Assembly (NCBI GenBank): GCA_021810505.1
Contig: JAJZIR010000001.1
Span: 62,001-126,000 of the forward strand
Direction of reading: 5' to 3'
Length of the DNA stretch: 64,000 nt
Source of the DNA: a bacterium
GTDB lineage: Bacteria > Deinococcota > Deinococci > Deinococcales > Deinococcaceae
Shown here piece after piece: positions 27,607-34,738 of this stretch. The notes under the pieces were generated by a model that saw only the letters and a list, made by a program, of their open reading frames with translations, did no database searches and was not told where the DNA came from. The position numbers and the translations under genes are program-made. Each line of letters begins with the position of its first letter. Within the stretch, counting starts at the first letter, position 1.

Positions 27607-28596
27607 TCAGTTGGTCTTAGGGATGTTGGGGCTGACCTTGATCTTGCCGCTGGCGATCTCGGCGGCCAGCTTGGCGATCTCGGCCTTGAACTTGGCGGGG
27701 ACGCTGGAGAGGATGGTCCCGATCCCCACGCCGTGGTTCTGGAGGTCGAAGGTGGAGATCCCTGGGCGGAACTTTCCCTTGGTCAGCGCAGCGATGGTGT
27801 CGTAGACCGAGGTGTTGACGCCCTTGACCGCGCTGGTCAGGACGTGGTGGGGTGCCAGGTAAGCCTGGTCGGTGTCGACCCCTATGGCGTAGAAGTTCCC
27901 CTGCTTGGCGGCCTGGATTCCCCCCAACCCGGTGCCGCCCGCGTCCATGAACACGATGTCAGCCCCCTGGCTGTGCTGGGCCAAGGTCAGCTGCTTGCCG
28001 GCGGCCGGGTCGTTGAAGTTGCCGGTGTAGCCGCGCAGGATCTTGATGTTGGGGTCGGTGGCCATGGCGCCCTGGTAGTACCCGGCGATGTAGGTGTTGA
28101 CCGGTGGGATGGAGATCCCGCCGACCACCCCGATGATGTTGTTGTGGGCTAGGCCCGGTAGCTTGAGCGCCTTGTCTTTCTCTACCAGCCCGGCCAGAGC
28201 GCCCACCAAGTAGCCGCACTCCTGGGTACTGAAGATCGCGCTGGTCACGTTCTTTCGGTTGGTGATGGCGCTGTCGATGATCAGGAACTTGGTGTTGGGA
28301 AACTCTTTGGAGACCCGTTCCACCGCGTCCTGCATCAGGTACCCGACCGCGATGACCAGGTTGTAACCGTTGCGTGCGAAGTTGCTCAGGTTCGGCACGT
28401 AGTCGCTCTGGGCCTGCGACTGCACCACGCTGCCGGTGATCCCCAAGGTTTTCTCCGCCCGCAGCAGGCCCTGGTAGGCCAACTGGTTGAAGCCGTGGTC
28501 GTTGAGCCCTCCGATGTCGGTGACCAGCCCAACCTTGAGCGGCGCTGCCAAGGCGGCGCCTGAGAGGACTGCGGCGAGCAGCAAGACGCGTTTCAT
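27607..28596 (-). CDS. BMP-family substrate-binding protein of an ABC transporter
   Basis: The 329-residue protein starts with a signal peptide (MKRVLLLAAVLSGAALAAP), then the Med/BMP fold: KVGLVTDIGGLNDHGFNQLAYQGL, FLIIDSAI, VGGISIPPVNTYIAGY, FMDAGGTGLGGIQAA and IGVDTDQAYL. Such proteins mainly bind purine nucleosides for uptake. No permease or ATPase gene of the transporter lies in the window. It follows ftsI by 59 nt, in place of the murE-type genes that usually come next. AGGAGG lies 8 nt before the ATG, inside an 11-bp hairpin. Confidence 0.9.
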   Translation of the reverse strand: MKRVLLLAAVLSGAALAAPLKVGLVTDIGGLNDHGFNQLAYQGLLRAEKTLGITGSVVQSQAQSDYVPNLSNFARNGYNLVIAVGYLMQDAVERVSKEFPNTKFLIIDSAITNRKNVTSAIFSTQECGYLVGALAGLVEKDKALKLPGLAHNNIIGVVGGISIPPVNTYIAGYYQGAMATDPNIKILRGYTGNFNDPAAGKQLTLAQHSQGADIVFMDAGGTGLGGIQAAKQGNFYAIGVDTDQAYLAPHHVLTSAVKGVNTSVYDTIAALTKGKFRPGISTFDLQNHGVGIGTILSSVPAKFKAEIAKLAAEIASGKIKVSPNIPKTN

Positions 28597-28605
28597 AGAT
28601 CCTAC

Positions 28606-28630
28606 CTCCTGAAGCGGTGCGCTTCAGGAG
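28606..28630 (-). promoter_or_regulatory. Hairpin masking the Shine-Dalgarno of the BMP gene
   Basis: CTCCTGAAGCG (28606-28616) and CGCTTCAGGAG (28620-28630) are perfect 11-bp arms with a 3-nt loop. On the minus strand the second arm covers all but one base of AGGAGG (28610-28605), the ribosome-binding site 8 nt before the ATG. Opening this hairpin would be needed for translation; it might alternatively end ftsI transcription. Confidence 0.65.
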
Positions 28631-28655
28631 CAGAGTGTACAGGATTTTCCCCTTC

Positions 28656-29987
28656 CTAGTAGAGCCCACCATTGGCCGGAGGGATGTTCCAGTGGGACAG
28701 TACCCCAGCGGCGATGTCGCGGAAGATCGGAGCGGCCAGGTCCGAGCCGAAGTAGTTGCGCTTGGCTCCGTGGATCATCACCGCCACGGTGATCCTGGGC
28801 TCTTCGGCCGGGAAGAAGCCGGTGTAGGTGCTATCGTAGATGGAGTTGCTGTAGCGCCCCCCGGAGACCACCTCCTGGGCCGTCCCGGTCTTCCCGCCCA
28901 GGCTATAGCCAGGGATGGTCGCCTCGTAGGGGATCTGGATGGCCGTGGCGATGCGCAGCAGCCCGCGGATCAGCCTGGTGACCGCTGGGTGCAGCACCTG
29001 GACGGGTGGCTGGCGCTTGGCCCCTTCGACGACCTGGGGTTGCTGGTAGATCCCGTTGTCGGCCAAGACGTTGTAGGCGGCGGCTAGCTGTAGGGTGGTG
29101 GTGGCGACCCCTTGGCCGAAAGCCATAGTGGCGCGCCCTAGGGTACCCCAGGTCTGCCAGGGATTCAGCTGCCCGGGGTCGGTGTAGATCTTGGGGACGC
29201 CGGTGGGTTGACCGAAGCCGTACTGCGCGAAATAGCGGTGCATCAGCCTGGCTGGGAAGTGCTGCACCACGTGGGACATCCCGATGTTCGAGGAGTACTG
29301 CAAGATTCCCTGGATGGTCATGTGGCCGGGGTGGGGGACGACGTCGTGGATCAACACCCCACCGACTACCCGCTGCATCGGGGTCGGGAAGACCTGGGTG
29401 GGGGTGGCGTAGCCGGAGTTGAGCACTGCCCCCACCGTCAATCCTTTCATGACGCTGCCCGGCTCGAACTCAGAGTTGAAGGCGGTGTTGCGCTGCACTT
29501 TGGGGCTGTACCTCCGCCAGTGGTTGGGGTCGAAGCTGGGGTAGTTGGCTACCGCGAGCACCTGGGCAGTGCGCGTGTCTAGGACCACCACCGAGCCGTA
29601 CATCCCCAGCTGCTTCTTGGCTTCCTTATCGAGTACCTGCTGGGCGATGGCCTGGATGGTGGGATCGATGGTCAAGGTCACGCTGTGCCCGGAAGCCAGG
29701 CGGTGGTTGTAGAAGTACTCGATACCGCTGAGTCCCTGGTCGGTCCCCATCATCCCGATCAGCTGTCCAGCCAAGCTCCCCTGAGGGTAGACGCGTTTCC
29801 CCTGCACGGTTTCGGCTAGGACCATCCCGTTGCTGGCCAAGATTTCGCCCCTGGTCAGAACCAGCTGGGAGCGCAGGGGTGCTGGGATCGCCAGCTGCAC
29901 CCTGGTGTAGAGGAGGGCCAGCAGCAAGAAGAGGATCAGGCTCACTAGGGAAAGCGCGCGGGTGCGGCGGATCAGCTTTACTTCCAT
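28656..29987 (-). CDS. ftsI: Septal peptidoglycan transpeptidase FtsI (PBP2/PBP3 type)
   Basis: FtsI cross-links peptidoglycan at the division septum. The 443-residue protein has one N-terminal membrane span (about 10-30), a short pedestal, and a transpeptidase domain with SVMK (178-181), SSN (232-234) and KTG (366-368). It is short for the family because the N-terminal dimerisation region is reduced. The ATG at 29987 is used, overlapping the ftsL end by 10 nt; the in-frame extension upstream lies within ftsL. The gene is fourth in the mraZ-rsmH-ftsL-ftsI run. Confidence 0.95.
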   Translation of the reverse strand: MEVKLIRRTRALSLVSLILFLLLALLYTRVQLAIPAPLRSQLVLTRGEILASNGMVLAETVQGKRVYPQGSLAGQLIGMMGTDQGLSGIEYFYNHRLASGHSVTLTIDPTIQAIAQQVLDKEAKKQLGMYGSVVVLDTRTAQVLAVANYPSFDPNHWRRYSPKVQRNTAFNSEFEPGSVMKGLTVGAVLNSGYATPTQVFPTPMQRVVGGVLIHDVVPHPGHMTIQGILQYSSNIGMSHVVQHFPARLMHRYFAQYGFGQPTGVPKIYTDPGQLNPWQTWGTLGRATMAFGQGVATTTLQLAAAYNVLADNGIYQQPQVVEGAKRQPPVQVLHPAVTRLIRGLLRIATAIQIPYEATIPGYSLGGKTGTAQEVVSGGRYSNSIYDSTYTGFFPAEEPRITVAVMIHGAKRNYFGSDLAAPIFRDIAAGVLSHWNIPPANGGLY

Positions 29988-30307
29988 GAGGTCACGATCT
30001 CCAGGGTGGTGTGGGGTTTGCTGGGCAAGCGGATGGGGGGGAGGGGCTGGAAGCTCTGCCGGTACTTGGTGGCTTGGCTGAAGGGGAGCATGTGGTGCTG
30101 GAGCGCCCAAGTCCGGATGGCTAGGGGGCTCTGCGCGCGCTGCAGGGCGAGCGACAAAGCGGCGCGTTCGCGGCGTAGCTGATGGACCTGTTGGTCCAAG
30201 CGGTCCAAGTGGCCGGCTAAGTGGCGGGTCTCATAGCGCAGGCCGACCAGGAGGAGGGCTAGGATGGCGAAGACGGCCAAGTAGGTGAGAATCCTGGAAT
30301 AGCTCAC
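29978..30307 (-). CDS. ftsL: FtsL-like septum protein
   Basis: The 109-residue protein has a short cytoplasmic start, one membrane span (ILTYLAVFAILALLLVG) and a coiled-coil region of about 45 residues (heptad-like Leu/Arg pattern), the layout of FtsL, which links FtsB and FtsQ with FtsI/FtsW. FtsL proteins are poorly conserved, so the call rests mainly on topology and on the position between rsmH and ftsI. GTG start overlaps the rsmH stop (GTGA). Confidence 0.8.
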   Translation of the reverse strand: MSYSRILTYLAVFAILALLLVGLRYETRHLAGHLDRLDQQVHQLRRERAALSLALQRAQSPLAIRTWALQHHMLPFSQATKYRQSFQPLPPIRLPSKPHTTLEIVTSWK

Positions 30308-31173
30308 GTCTCGGTCTCCTGCCGGACTGCCCAGCGGAGCTTAGCGCTGCGCGCCCTAGGGTTGTCTTGCTGCTCCCGCTGCTCCGGGACGACCGGTTGT
30401 TTACCCGGCGCGACCAGCGAGCGACGGCCCGCCAGGAACCGCTTGACCTGGCGATCCTCCAGGCTGTGGAAACTGATGACGGCCAGGCGCCCTCCGGGGC
30501 GCAGCAGCTCCTCGGAAGCGGCCAGAGCTCTGCTCAAGGCTTCCATCTCGCCGTTGACTGCGATCCGCAGGGCCTGAAAGCTCCGGCGCGCCGGGTGCCC
30601 GCCGCGCCGGTGCCCGGTGGCCTTCCGGATCAGCTCGGCCAGCTCGGTGGTGGTCTGGATGGGCCGGTGCTCCCTGGCTTGCAGGATCGCGCGCGCGATC
30701 CTGCGCGAGGCCGGCTCCTCCCCGTAGGCGTAGAGGATTCTGGCCAGGTCTTCCAAGCTGGCCCGGTTGACCAGATCCAGGGCACTGGGTCCTGCCTGAG
30801 CCATTCGCATGTCCAGCGGGCCCTCCAGCTGATACGAGAAGCCCCTGTGGGGCTGATCTAGCTGATGACTGGAGACCCCTAAGTCGAATAGGATGCCGTC
30901 GACCTGCCGGTAGGGGGTGCTTCCCAACAGCTCAGGCAGATCGCCGAAATTTCCTCGGATCAGCTGGAACCTATCCGAGGCCATCGGCTGGTTGTGTGCG
31001 ATCGCGTCCGGGTCCTGGTCGATGCCCACCACGCTGGCCCCTCCCGCGAGCAGGGCGCGGCTGTGCCCGCCTCCGCCCAAAGTCGCGTCGACGAGGACTT
31101 TCCCGGGAGCAGGGCTGAGGATCTCCACTACGGCTTCCAACAGGACCGGTCGGTGGTAGGCTTGAGGCTCCAT
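30304..31173 (-). CDS. rsmH: 16S rRNA (cytosine-1402 N4)-methyltransferase RsmH (MraW)
   Basis: RsmH methylates C1402 in the decoding centre of 16S rRNA. The 289-residue protein starts with AYHRPVLLEAVVEIL, has the SAM loop VDATLGGGGHSRALL, FDLGVSSHQLD and GFSYQLEGPLDMRM, and ends near RSAKLRWAVR. ATG at 31173 is used, overlapping the mraZ stop as TGATG; a TTG one codon earlier is possible. It lies in the standard place after mraZ in the division cluster. Confidence 0.97.
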   Translation of the reverse strand: MEPQAYHRPVLLEAVVEILSPAPGKVLVDATLGGGGHSRALLAGGASVVGIDQDPDAIAHNQPMASDRFQLIRGNFGDLPELLGSTPYRQVDGILFDLGVSSHQLDQPHRGFSYQLEGPLDMRMAQAGPSALDLVNRASLEDLARILYAYGEEPASRRIARAILQAREHRPIQTTTELAELIRKATGHRRGGHPARRSFQALRIAVNGEMEALSRALAASEELLRPGGRLAVISFHSLEDRQVKRFLAGRRSLVAPGKQPVVPEQREQQDNPRARSAKLRWAVRQETET

Positions 31174-31601
31174 CAAGCCACCAGGTTGGCCAGCAGGTCT
31201 GGTCTGGGGGGGTGATCGCTGGCCTCGCTGAGCAGATCGTTCCAGCGCTTGGGTTGCCAGAGCTCTAGGCGGTTGGGGGCCCCGGCGATGATCAGCTCGT
31301 CTTCCAGGCCCGCGAAATCTCTCAGGTTGGCGGGGATGCTGACTCGGCTCTGGTTATCCAGCCGGCCCTTGTAGGCTCCGGAGTAGAAGAAGCGGATGAA
31401 AGCTCGGCTCGGAGCGTCGGTCAGCGGCAAGGTCACCAACTGCTCCTCGAGGTGCCTCCAGACCGCGCTGGGGAAGAGATACAAGCAGGTCTCCATCCCC
31501 CGAGTAAGGACCCAGCCCTCCTCCACAAACGGCCGGAAAGCCGGCGGGAGCACCACCCTCCCCTTGTCGTCCATGGCGTAGCTGTACTCTCCAAACGGCA
31601 T
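31173..31601 (-). CDS. mraZ: Transcriptional regulator MraZ
   Basis: MraZ is a DNA-binding ring protein that controls the division and cell-wall cluster starting with its own gene. The 142-residue product shows two AbrB-like swapped-hairpin repeats: YSYAMDDKGRVVLPPAFRP and GRLDNQSRVSIPANLRDF, each with the DxxGR/DxxxR-P signature. The upstream region contains TGGGN repeats at 10-bp intervals, as expected for self-repression. It opens the run mraZ-rsmH-ftsL-ftsI. Confidence 0.96.
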   Translation of the reverse strand: MPFGEYSYAMDDKGRVVLPPAFRPFVEEGWVLTRGMETCLYLFPSAVWRHLEEQLVTLPLTDAPSRAFIRFFYSGAYKGRLDNQSRVSIPANLRDFAGLEDELIIAGAPNRLELWQPKRWNDLLSEASDHPPRPDLLANLVA

Positions 31602-31673
31602 CTAGGCTCCGGTCGACCCCGCGCTGAGCGCTGAGCGGTTCTGACCCGCAAACTTTACCACGGATTCCCACAA

Positions 31674-31722
31674 CGTATAGCAAATACCCCCAGTTCTTAC
31701 TAAAAATTCCCACCGGTTCCCA
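31674..31722 (-). promoter_or_regulatory. mraZ promoter with MraZ-binding repeats
   Basis: On the minus strand TGGGA (31722-31718), TGGGA (31712-31708), TAGTA (31702-31698) and TGGGG (31692-31688) start exactly 10 bp apart, i.e. 5-nt boxes with 5-nt spacers; the third is degenerate. They cover the -35 region of a promoter with extended -10 TGCTATACG (TATACG at 31679-31674). Another pair, TGGGA-N5-TGGTA, lies at 31670-31656. This matches the TGGGN boxes described for MraZ in E. coli. Confidence 0.75.
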
Positions 31723-31732
31723 CTGCTGCCCC

Positions 31733-31772
31733 TTAGCTCCACTACCCAGCGGCCGCTGGGTAGTGGAGCTAA
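31733..31772. repeat. 40-bp perfect palindrome between divergent mraZ and pckA
   Basis: The left half TTAGCTCCACTACCCAGCGG is followed directly by its exact reverse complement, with no spacer. It lies 11 bp upstream of the pckA -35 box and 11 bp beyond the first MraZ box, between two genes read away from each other. No coding frame explains it. It could be an operator, an insulator/terminator or a cruciform-forming element. Confidence 0.85.
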
Positions 31773-31783
31773 CAAACGACTGT

Positions 31784-31811
31784 TTGACAAGACGCCGCAA
31801 CGTGTTACAGT
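31784..31811 (+). promoter_or_regulatory. pckA promoter
   Basis: TTGACA (31784-31789) and TACAGT (31806-31811) with a 16-nt spacer, 43 nt upstream of the pckA start codon. Confidence 0.65.
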
Positions 31812-31854
31812 GTGGCCGTTCGCGCCAGCCCGGAGGGTTGGCTAGGAGGTCCGA

Positions 31855-33432
31855 GTGCAACAGACTGCTACTCCGTTATCCGAGCTCGCCCCAGGCCTGT
31901 CGGCCGGCCGGGTGCACTGGAATCTGTCCGTGCCCGAGCTATACGAGGCGGCCTTGCGCCGGGGTGAGGGGCATATCGCCGAAGGTGGCCCCCTGGTGTT
32001 TGTGACGGCGCCCTTCACCGGCCGCTCTCCCAAGGACCGCTTCATCGTGGAGGACGCGCTGACGTCCTCCGAGGTGTGGTGGGGGGGGTTCAACACCAAG
32101 ATCGCTCCGGCGGCCTTTGACCGCCTCTACGAGCGGGTCGCCGCTTACCTGCGCGACCGAGAGGTGTTCGTCCAAGACTTACAGGTCGGTAGCGATCCCC
32201 TCCACCGCCTGCCGGTGCGGGTGATCACCGAGTCGGCTTACCACAGCCTGTTCTGCCGCAATATGTTCGTACACCCGGCCGAGCCGGCGCTGCCGGAGTT
32301 CACGGTGATCAACGTTCCCTCCTTCCGAGCCGACCCGCAGCGAGACGGGACCCGCAGCGAGACGTTCATCCTGATCAACTTCTCCCGCCGCATGATCCTG
32401 GTGGGGGGTACCGGGTACGCCGGAGAGAACAAGAAAGGGCTGTTCGGTGTGCTGAACTTCCTGCTCCCGGCTCAGGGAGTCCTGCCGATGCACTGCTCGG
32501 CCAACGCCGGCGACGCCGGCGACGTGGCCCTGTTCTTCGGCTTGTCCGGAACCGGGAAGACCACCTTGTCGAGCGACTCGCAGCGGCACCTGATCGGGGA
32601 TGACGAGCACGGTTGGTCGGACGCGGGCGTCTTCAACTTCGAGGGGGGTTGCTACGCCAAGGTGATCCACCTAGACGCTGCCGCCGAGCCCGCCATCGCC
32701 AGCGCGGCGCAGCGCTTCGGGACGGTCTTGGAGAATGTAGTGATGCGGGAAGACCGCACCCTGGATTTCGAGGACGCTTCGCTGACCGAGAATACCCGGG
32801 CGGCCTACCCGATCGAGTACATGGACGGGATCGTCCCGGGGGGGCTGGGGGGGCATCCCCAACATATCTTCTTCCTCACCGCCGACGCCTTCGGGGTCCT
32901 ACCCCCGATCAGCCGCCTCAGCCGCGCGCAGATGATCTACCACTTCGTGAGCGGCTACACCGCCAAGATCCCGGGTACCGAGCGAGGGGTGACCGAGCCG
33001 AGCGCGACCTTCTCGACCTGCTTCGGAGCCCCCTTCATGCCCAGGCACCCCAAAATCTATGCCGAGATGCTGGCGGACCGGGTGGAGCTCCACGGCAGCA
33101 AGGTGTGGCTGGTAAATACCGGTTGGACCGGGGGGCCCTACGGGACCGGCCGCCGGATCAGCATCGCCGACACCCGCCGCCTGCTCCGGGCCGTGCTCGC
33201 CGGGGAGCTGGAGCGGGTCCAGTGGCGCAGGGAGCCGTTTTTCGGACTGGAGATCCCCACGGCTGTCCCGGGGGTTCCGAGCGAGATCCTTTCCCCGCAG
33301 CTGACTTGGGCGGACCCCCAGGCTTACCTGGAAGCGGCTAACCGCCTGGCCAGGATGTTCCGGGAGAATTTCGCCCGCTTCACTCCCGACTTAGCAGAGG
33401 TCGCCGGCGCCATGCCGGACCCGACCCGGTAG
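31855..33432 (+). CDS. pckA: Phosphoenolpyruvate carboxykinase (ATP)
   Basis: PckA converts oxaloacetate and ATP to phosphoenolpyruvate, the entry to gluconeogenesis. The 525-residue protein shows TGRSPKDRF, the CO2/oxaloacetate region, the kinase-like P-loop FFGLSGTGKTTLS, DDEHGWSD with metal-binding Asp, and the ATP signature GFNTGWTGG-like NTGWTGGPYGTG. The length and these motifs mark the ATP-using form, not the GTP form. The GTG start at 31855 has AGGAGG about 7 nt upstream. It faces the anti-sigma gene downstream. Confidence 0.97.
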   Translation: MQQTATPLSELAPGLSAGRVHWNLSVPELYEAALRRGEGHIAEGGPLVFVTAPFTGRSPKDRFIVEDALTSSEVWWGGFNTKIAPAAFDRLYERVAAYLRDREVFVQDLQVGSDPLHRLPVRVITESAYHSLFCRNMFVHPAEPALPEFTVINVPSFRADPQRDGTRSETFILINFSRRMILVGGTGYAGENKKGLFGVLNFLLPAQGVLPMHCSANAGDAGDVALFFGLSGTGKTTLSSDSQRHLIGDDEHGWSDAGVFNFEGGCYAKVIHLDAAAEPAIASAAQRFGTVLENVVMREDRTLDFEDASLTENTRAAYPIEYMDGIVPGGLGGHPQHIFFLTADAFGVLPPISRLSRAQMIYHFVSGYTAKIPGTERGVTEPSATFSTCFGAPFMPRHPKIYAEMLADRVELHGSKVWLVNTGWTGGPYGTGRRISIADTRRLLRAVLAGELERVQWRREPFFGLEIPTAVPGVPSEILSPQLTWADPQAYLEAANRLARMFRENFARFTPDLAEVAGAMPDPTR

Positions 33433-33489
33433 CCAGCCGAGCTTCCCGGACCAGGCGGTGCGGTGCGGGGGAGCGGACTCCACAGCTAG

Positions 33490-33523
33490 CCGCCCCCCGG
33501 CGCACGGCTATCCCGGGGGGCGG
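33490..33523. terminator. Hairpin between convergent pckA and the anti-sigma gene
   Basis: CCGCCCCCCGG (33490-33500) pairs perfectly with CCGGGGGGCGG (33513-33523) across 12 nt. It sits between two convergent genes and could end transcription from both sides, although the T-runs are weak. Confidence 0.65.
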
Positions 33524-33534
33524 TTGGTCTCGGC

Positions 33535-34173
33535 TCAGAGCTTGGCCACCGCGACCGGGGCCGAGGTGGGTTGCGGGCTCCCCCCCGGGGGCTCTAAGGT
33601 CACGCCGATGACCGCTGATCGCGGCCCGATCGCCTTCGGCGTCACGAAGTCGTGCCCCTGAAAGATCCCCAAGGACTGCTTCTTGCCGGAGGTGATCTGC
33701 CAGGCCTGATAGACCCGCCCGCGAGCGGGTGGGCGGTCCAGGGCCAAGAAGACCTGGCCGTTGTCGAGATGAACCAAGAGGCCCACCGGTTGCCCGGTTG
33801 CCCCTAGCAGGGGCTGGGTGACCGATCCCGGCCGTTTCAGGTAGCTGCTGACGATCTGCCGCTGCTGCCAGGTATTGAATGAGGGCTCCACCCCGACCAG
33901 CAAGACCAGCGCTACGGCAGCGGCCAGGATTGCCCAAGCCCAAGAAGGTCGGGTGGGTCTGGAGCGTATCTTGCGCAGGACCTGCTCCAGCTCGCCCTCG
34001 GGGTTGGGCTCTGGCTCGAGATCGAGGACCAAGGCGGCCAGCGCTTCCTGGTCGAGCGCCACCTCCTCGGCATCGGCGGGGGACTGTGTCAGGTGGCGCT
34101 CTACGGCCGCTTGGCGGGCAGGTCGCAGGCTGCCGAGAACGTATGCGGTCAGCTCGTCACGGTCAATAGCCAT
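33535..34173 (-). CDS. Anti-sigma factor, RskA-like
   Basis: The 212-residue protein has an N-terminal cytosolic domain resembling the zinc-less anti-sigma fold (DELTAYVLGSLRPARQAAVERHL), one membrane span at about 80-95 (WAWAILAAAVALVLLVGV) and an extracytoplasmic RskA-type domain with the VYQAWQI and VTLEPPGGSPQPT signatures. It should hold the adjacent sigma factor at the membrane until an outside signal leads to cleavage. It overlaps the sigma gene by 11 nt, as is normal for such pairs. The HxxxCxxC zinc motif is not present. Confidence 0.88.
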   Translation of the reverse strand: MAIDRDELTAYVLGSLRPARQAAVERHLTQSPADAEEVALDQEALAALVLDLEPEPNPEGELEQVLRKIRSRPTRPSWAWAILAAAVALVLLVGVEPSFNTWQQRQIVSSYLKRPGSVTQPLLGATGQPVGLLVHLDNGQVFLALDRPPARGRVYQAWQITSGKKQSLGIFQGHDFVTPKAIGPRSAVIGVTLEPPGGSPQPTSAPVAVAKL

Positions 34174-34687
34174 GATGCACTTCCAAACTCTCCCGCAGCT
34201 GGGCCAGGGCCGAGCGCAGCCTGGTCTTGACCGACCCTAGTGGCTGGCCGAGCAGCTGCGCCAGCTCTGTGTGCGAGTATCCACGAAAGAAAGCTAACTC
34301 GAGGAGCTCGCGCTCCTCTTTCCTGAGCCTACCCATGGCCCGCTCCACCAAGATGCGGTCGATCGGATCTGGAGCCTCGCTGGGTCCGTCCCAGTCTTCT
34401 AGGGTCAGGTTTTCTGGGGGGCGGTCGCGCAGCGCGTTGAGCGCCAAGCGGTGGGCGATGGTGACCAGCCAAGTCTTGCCGCTGGCCTTGCCGGCGTCGA
34501 AGCGCCCCGCTGCCTTCCAGGCCTGGACGAAAGCGTCTTGGACACACTCGTGGACCAAGTCGTTATCCATGAGCATGCGCCGCGCCATCGCGCGGATGTA
34601 GGGAGCGTAGCGCCGGTACAGCTCTGCCAGGGCCGACTCATCCCTGGCGGCCATCCTGGCGATGAGCTCTTCGTCGGCCTCGGTCAT
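34163..34687 (-). CDS. ECF-type RNA polymerase sigma factor
   Basis: The 174-residue protein has region 2 (ALAELYRRYAPYIRAMARRML...VHECVQDAFVQAWKAAGRFD) and region 4 (KEERELLELAFFRGYSHTELAQLLGQPLGSVKTRLRSAL in pieces), the two-domain layout of extracytoplasmic-function sigma factors, close to the SigK group paired with RskA. Its own TATAAC hexamer lies 5 nt before the ATG. Targets of the regulon are unknown; divergent pgi is a candidate neighbour but not shown to be controlled. Confidence 0.92.
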   Translation of the reverse strand: MTEADEELIARMAARDESALAELYRRYAPYIRAMARRMLMDNDLVHECVQDAFVQAWKAAGRFDAGKASGKTWLVTIAHRLALNALRDRPPENLTLEDWDGPSEAPDPIDRILVERAMGRLRKEERELLELAFFRGYSHTELAQLLGQPLGSVKTRLRSALAQLRESLEVHHGY

Positions 34688-34692
34688 GTCCC

Positions 34693-34698
34693 GTTATA
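34693..34698 (-). promoter_or_regulatory. Leaderless -10 element for the ECF sigma gene
   Basis: TATAAC on the minus strand is followed by 5 nt (GGGAC) and the ATG at 34687; no Shine-Dalgarno. Confidence 0.45.
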
Positions 34699-34726
34699 CA
34701 CCGCAGCTACCGAGCTTGGATTGGAC

Positions 34727-34732
34727 TAGACT
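34727..34732 (+). promoter_or_regulatory. Leaderless -10 element for pgi
   Basis: TAGACT is followed by 6 nt (GCTGCC) and the pgi ATG at 34739. With the divergent sigma-gene element it packs two promoters into 51 bp. Confidence 0.5.
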
Positions 34733-34738
34733 GCTGCC

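Noticed and set aside
31602-31854. Small RNA or mobile-element end at the 40-bp palindrome
   Set aside because: No flanking direct repeats, transposase remnant or promoter reading into it; kept as an unexplained palindrome.
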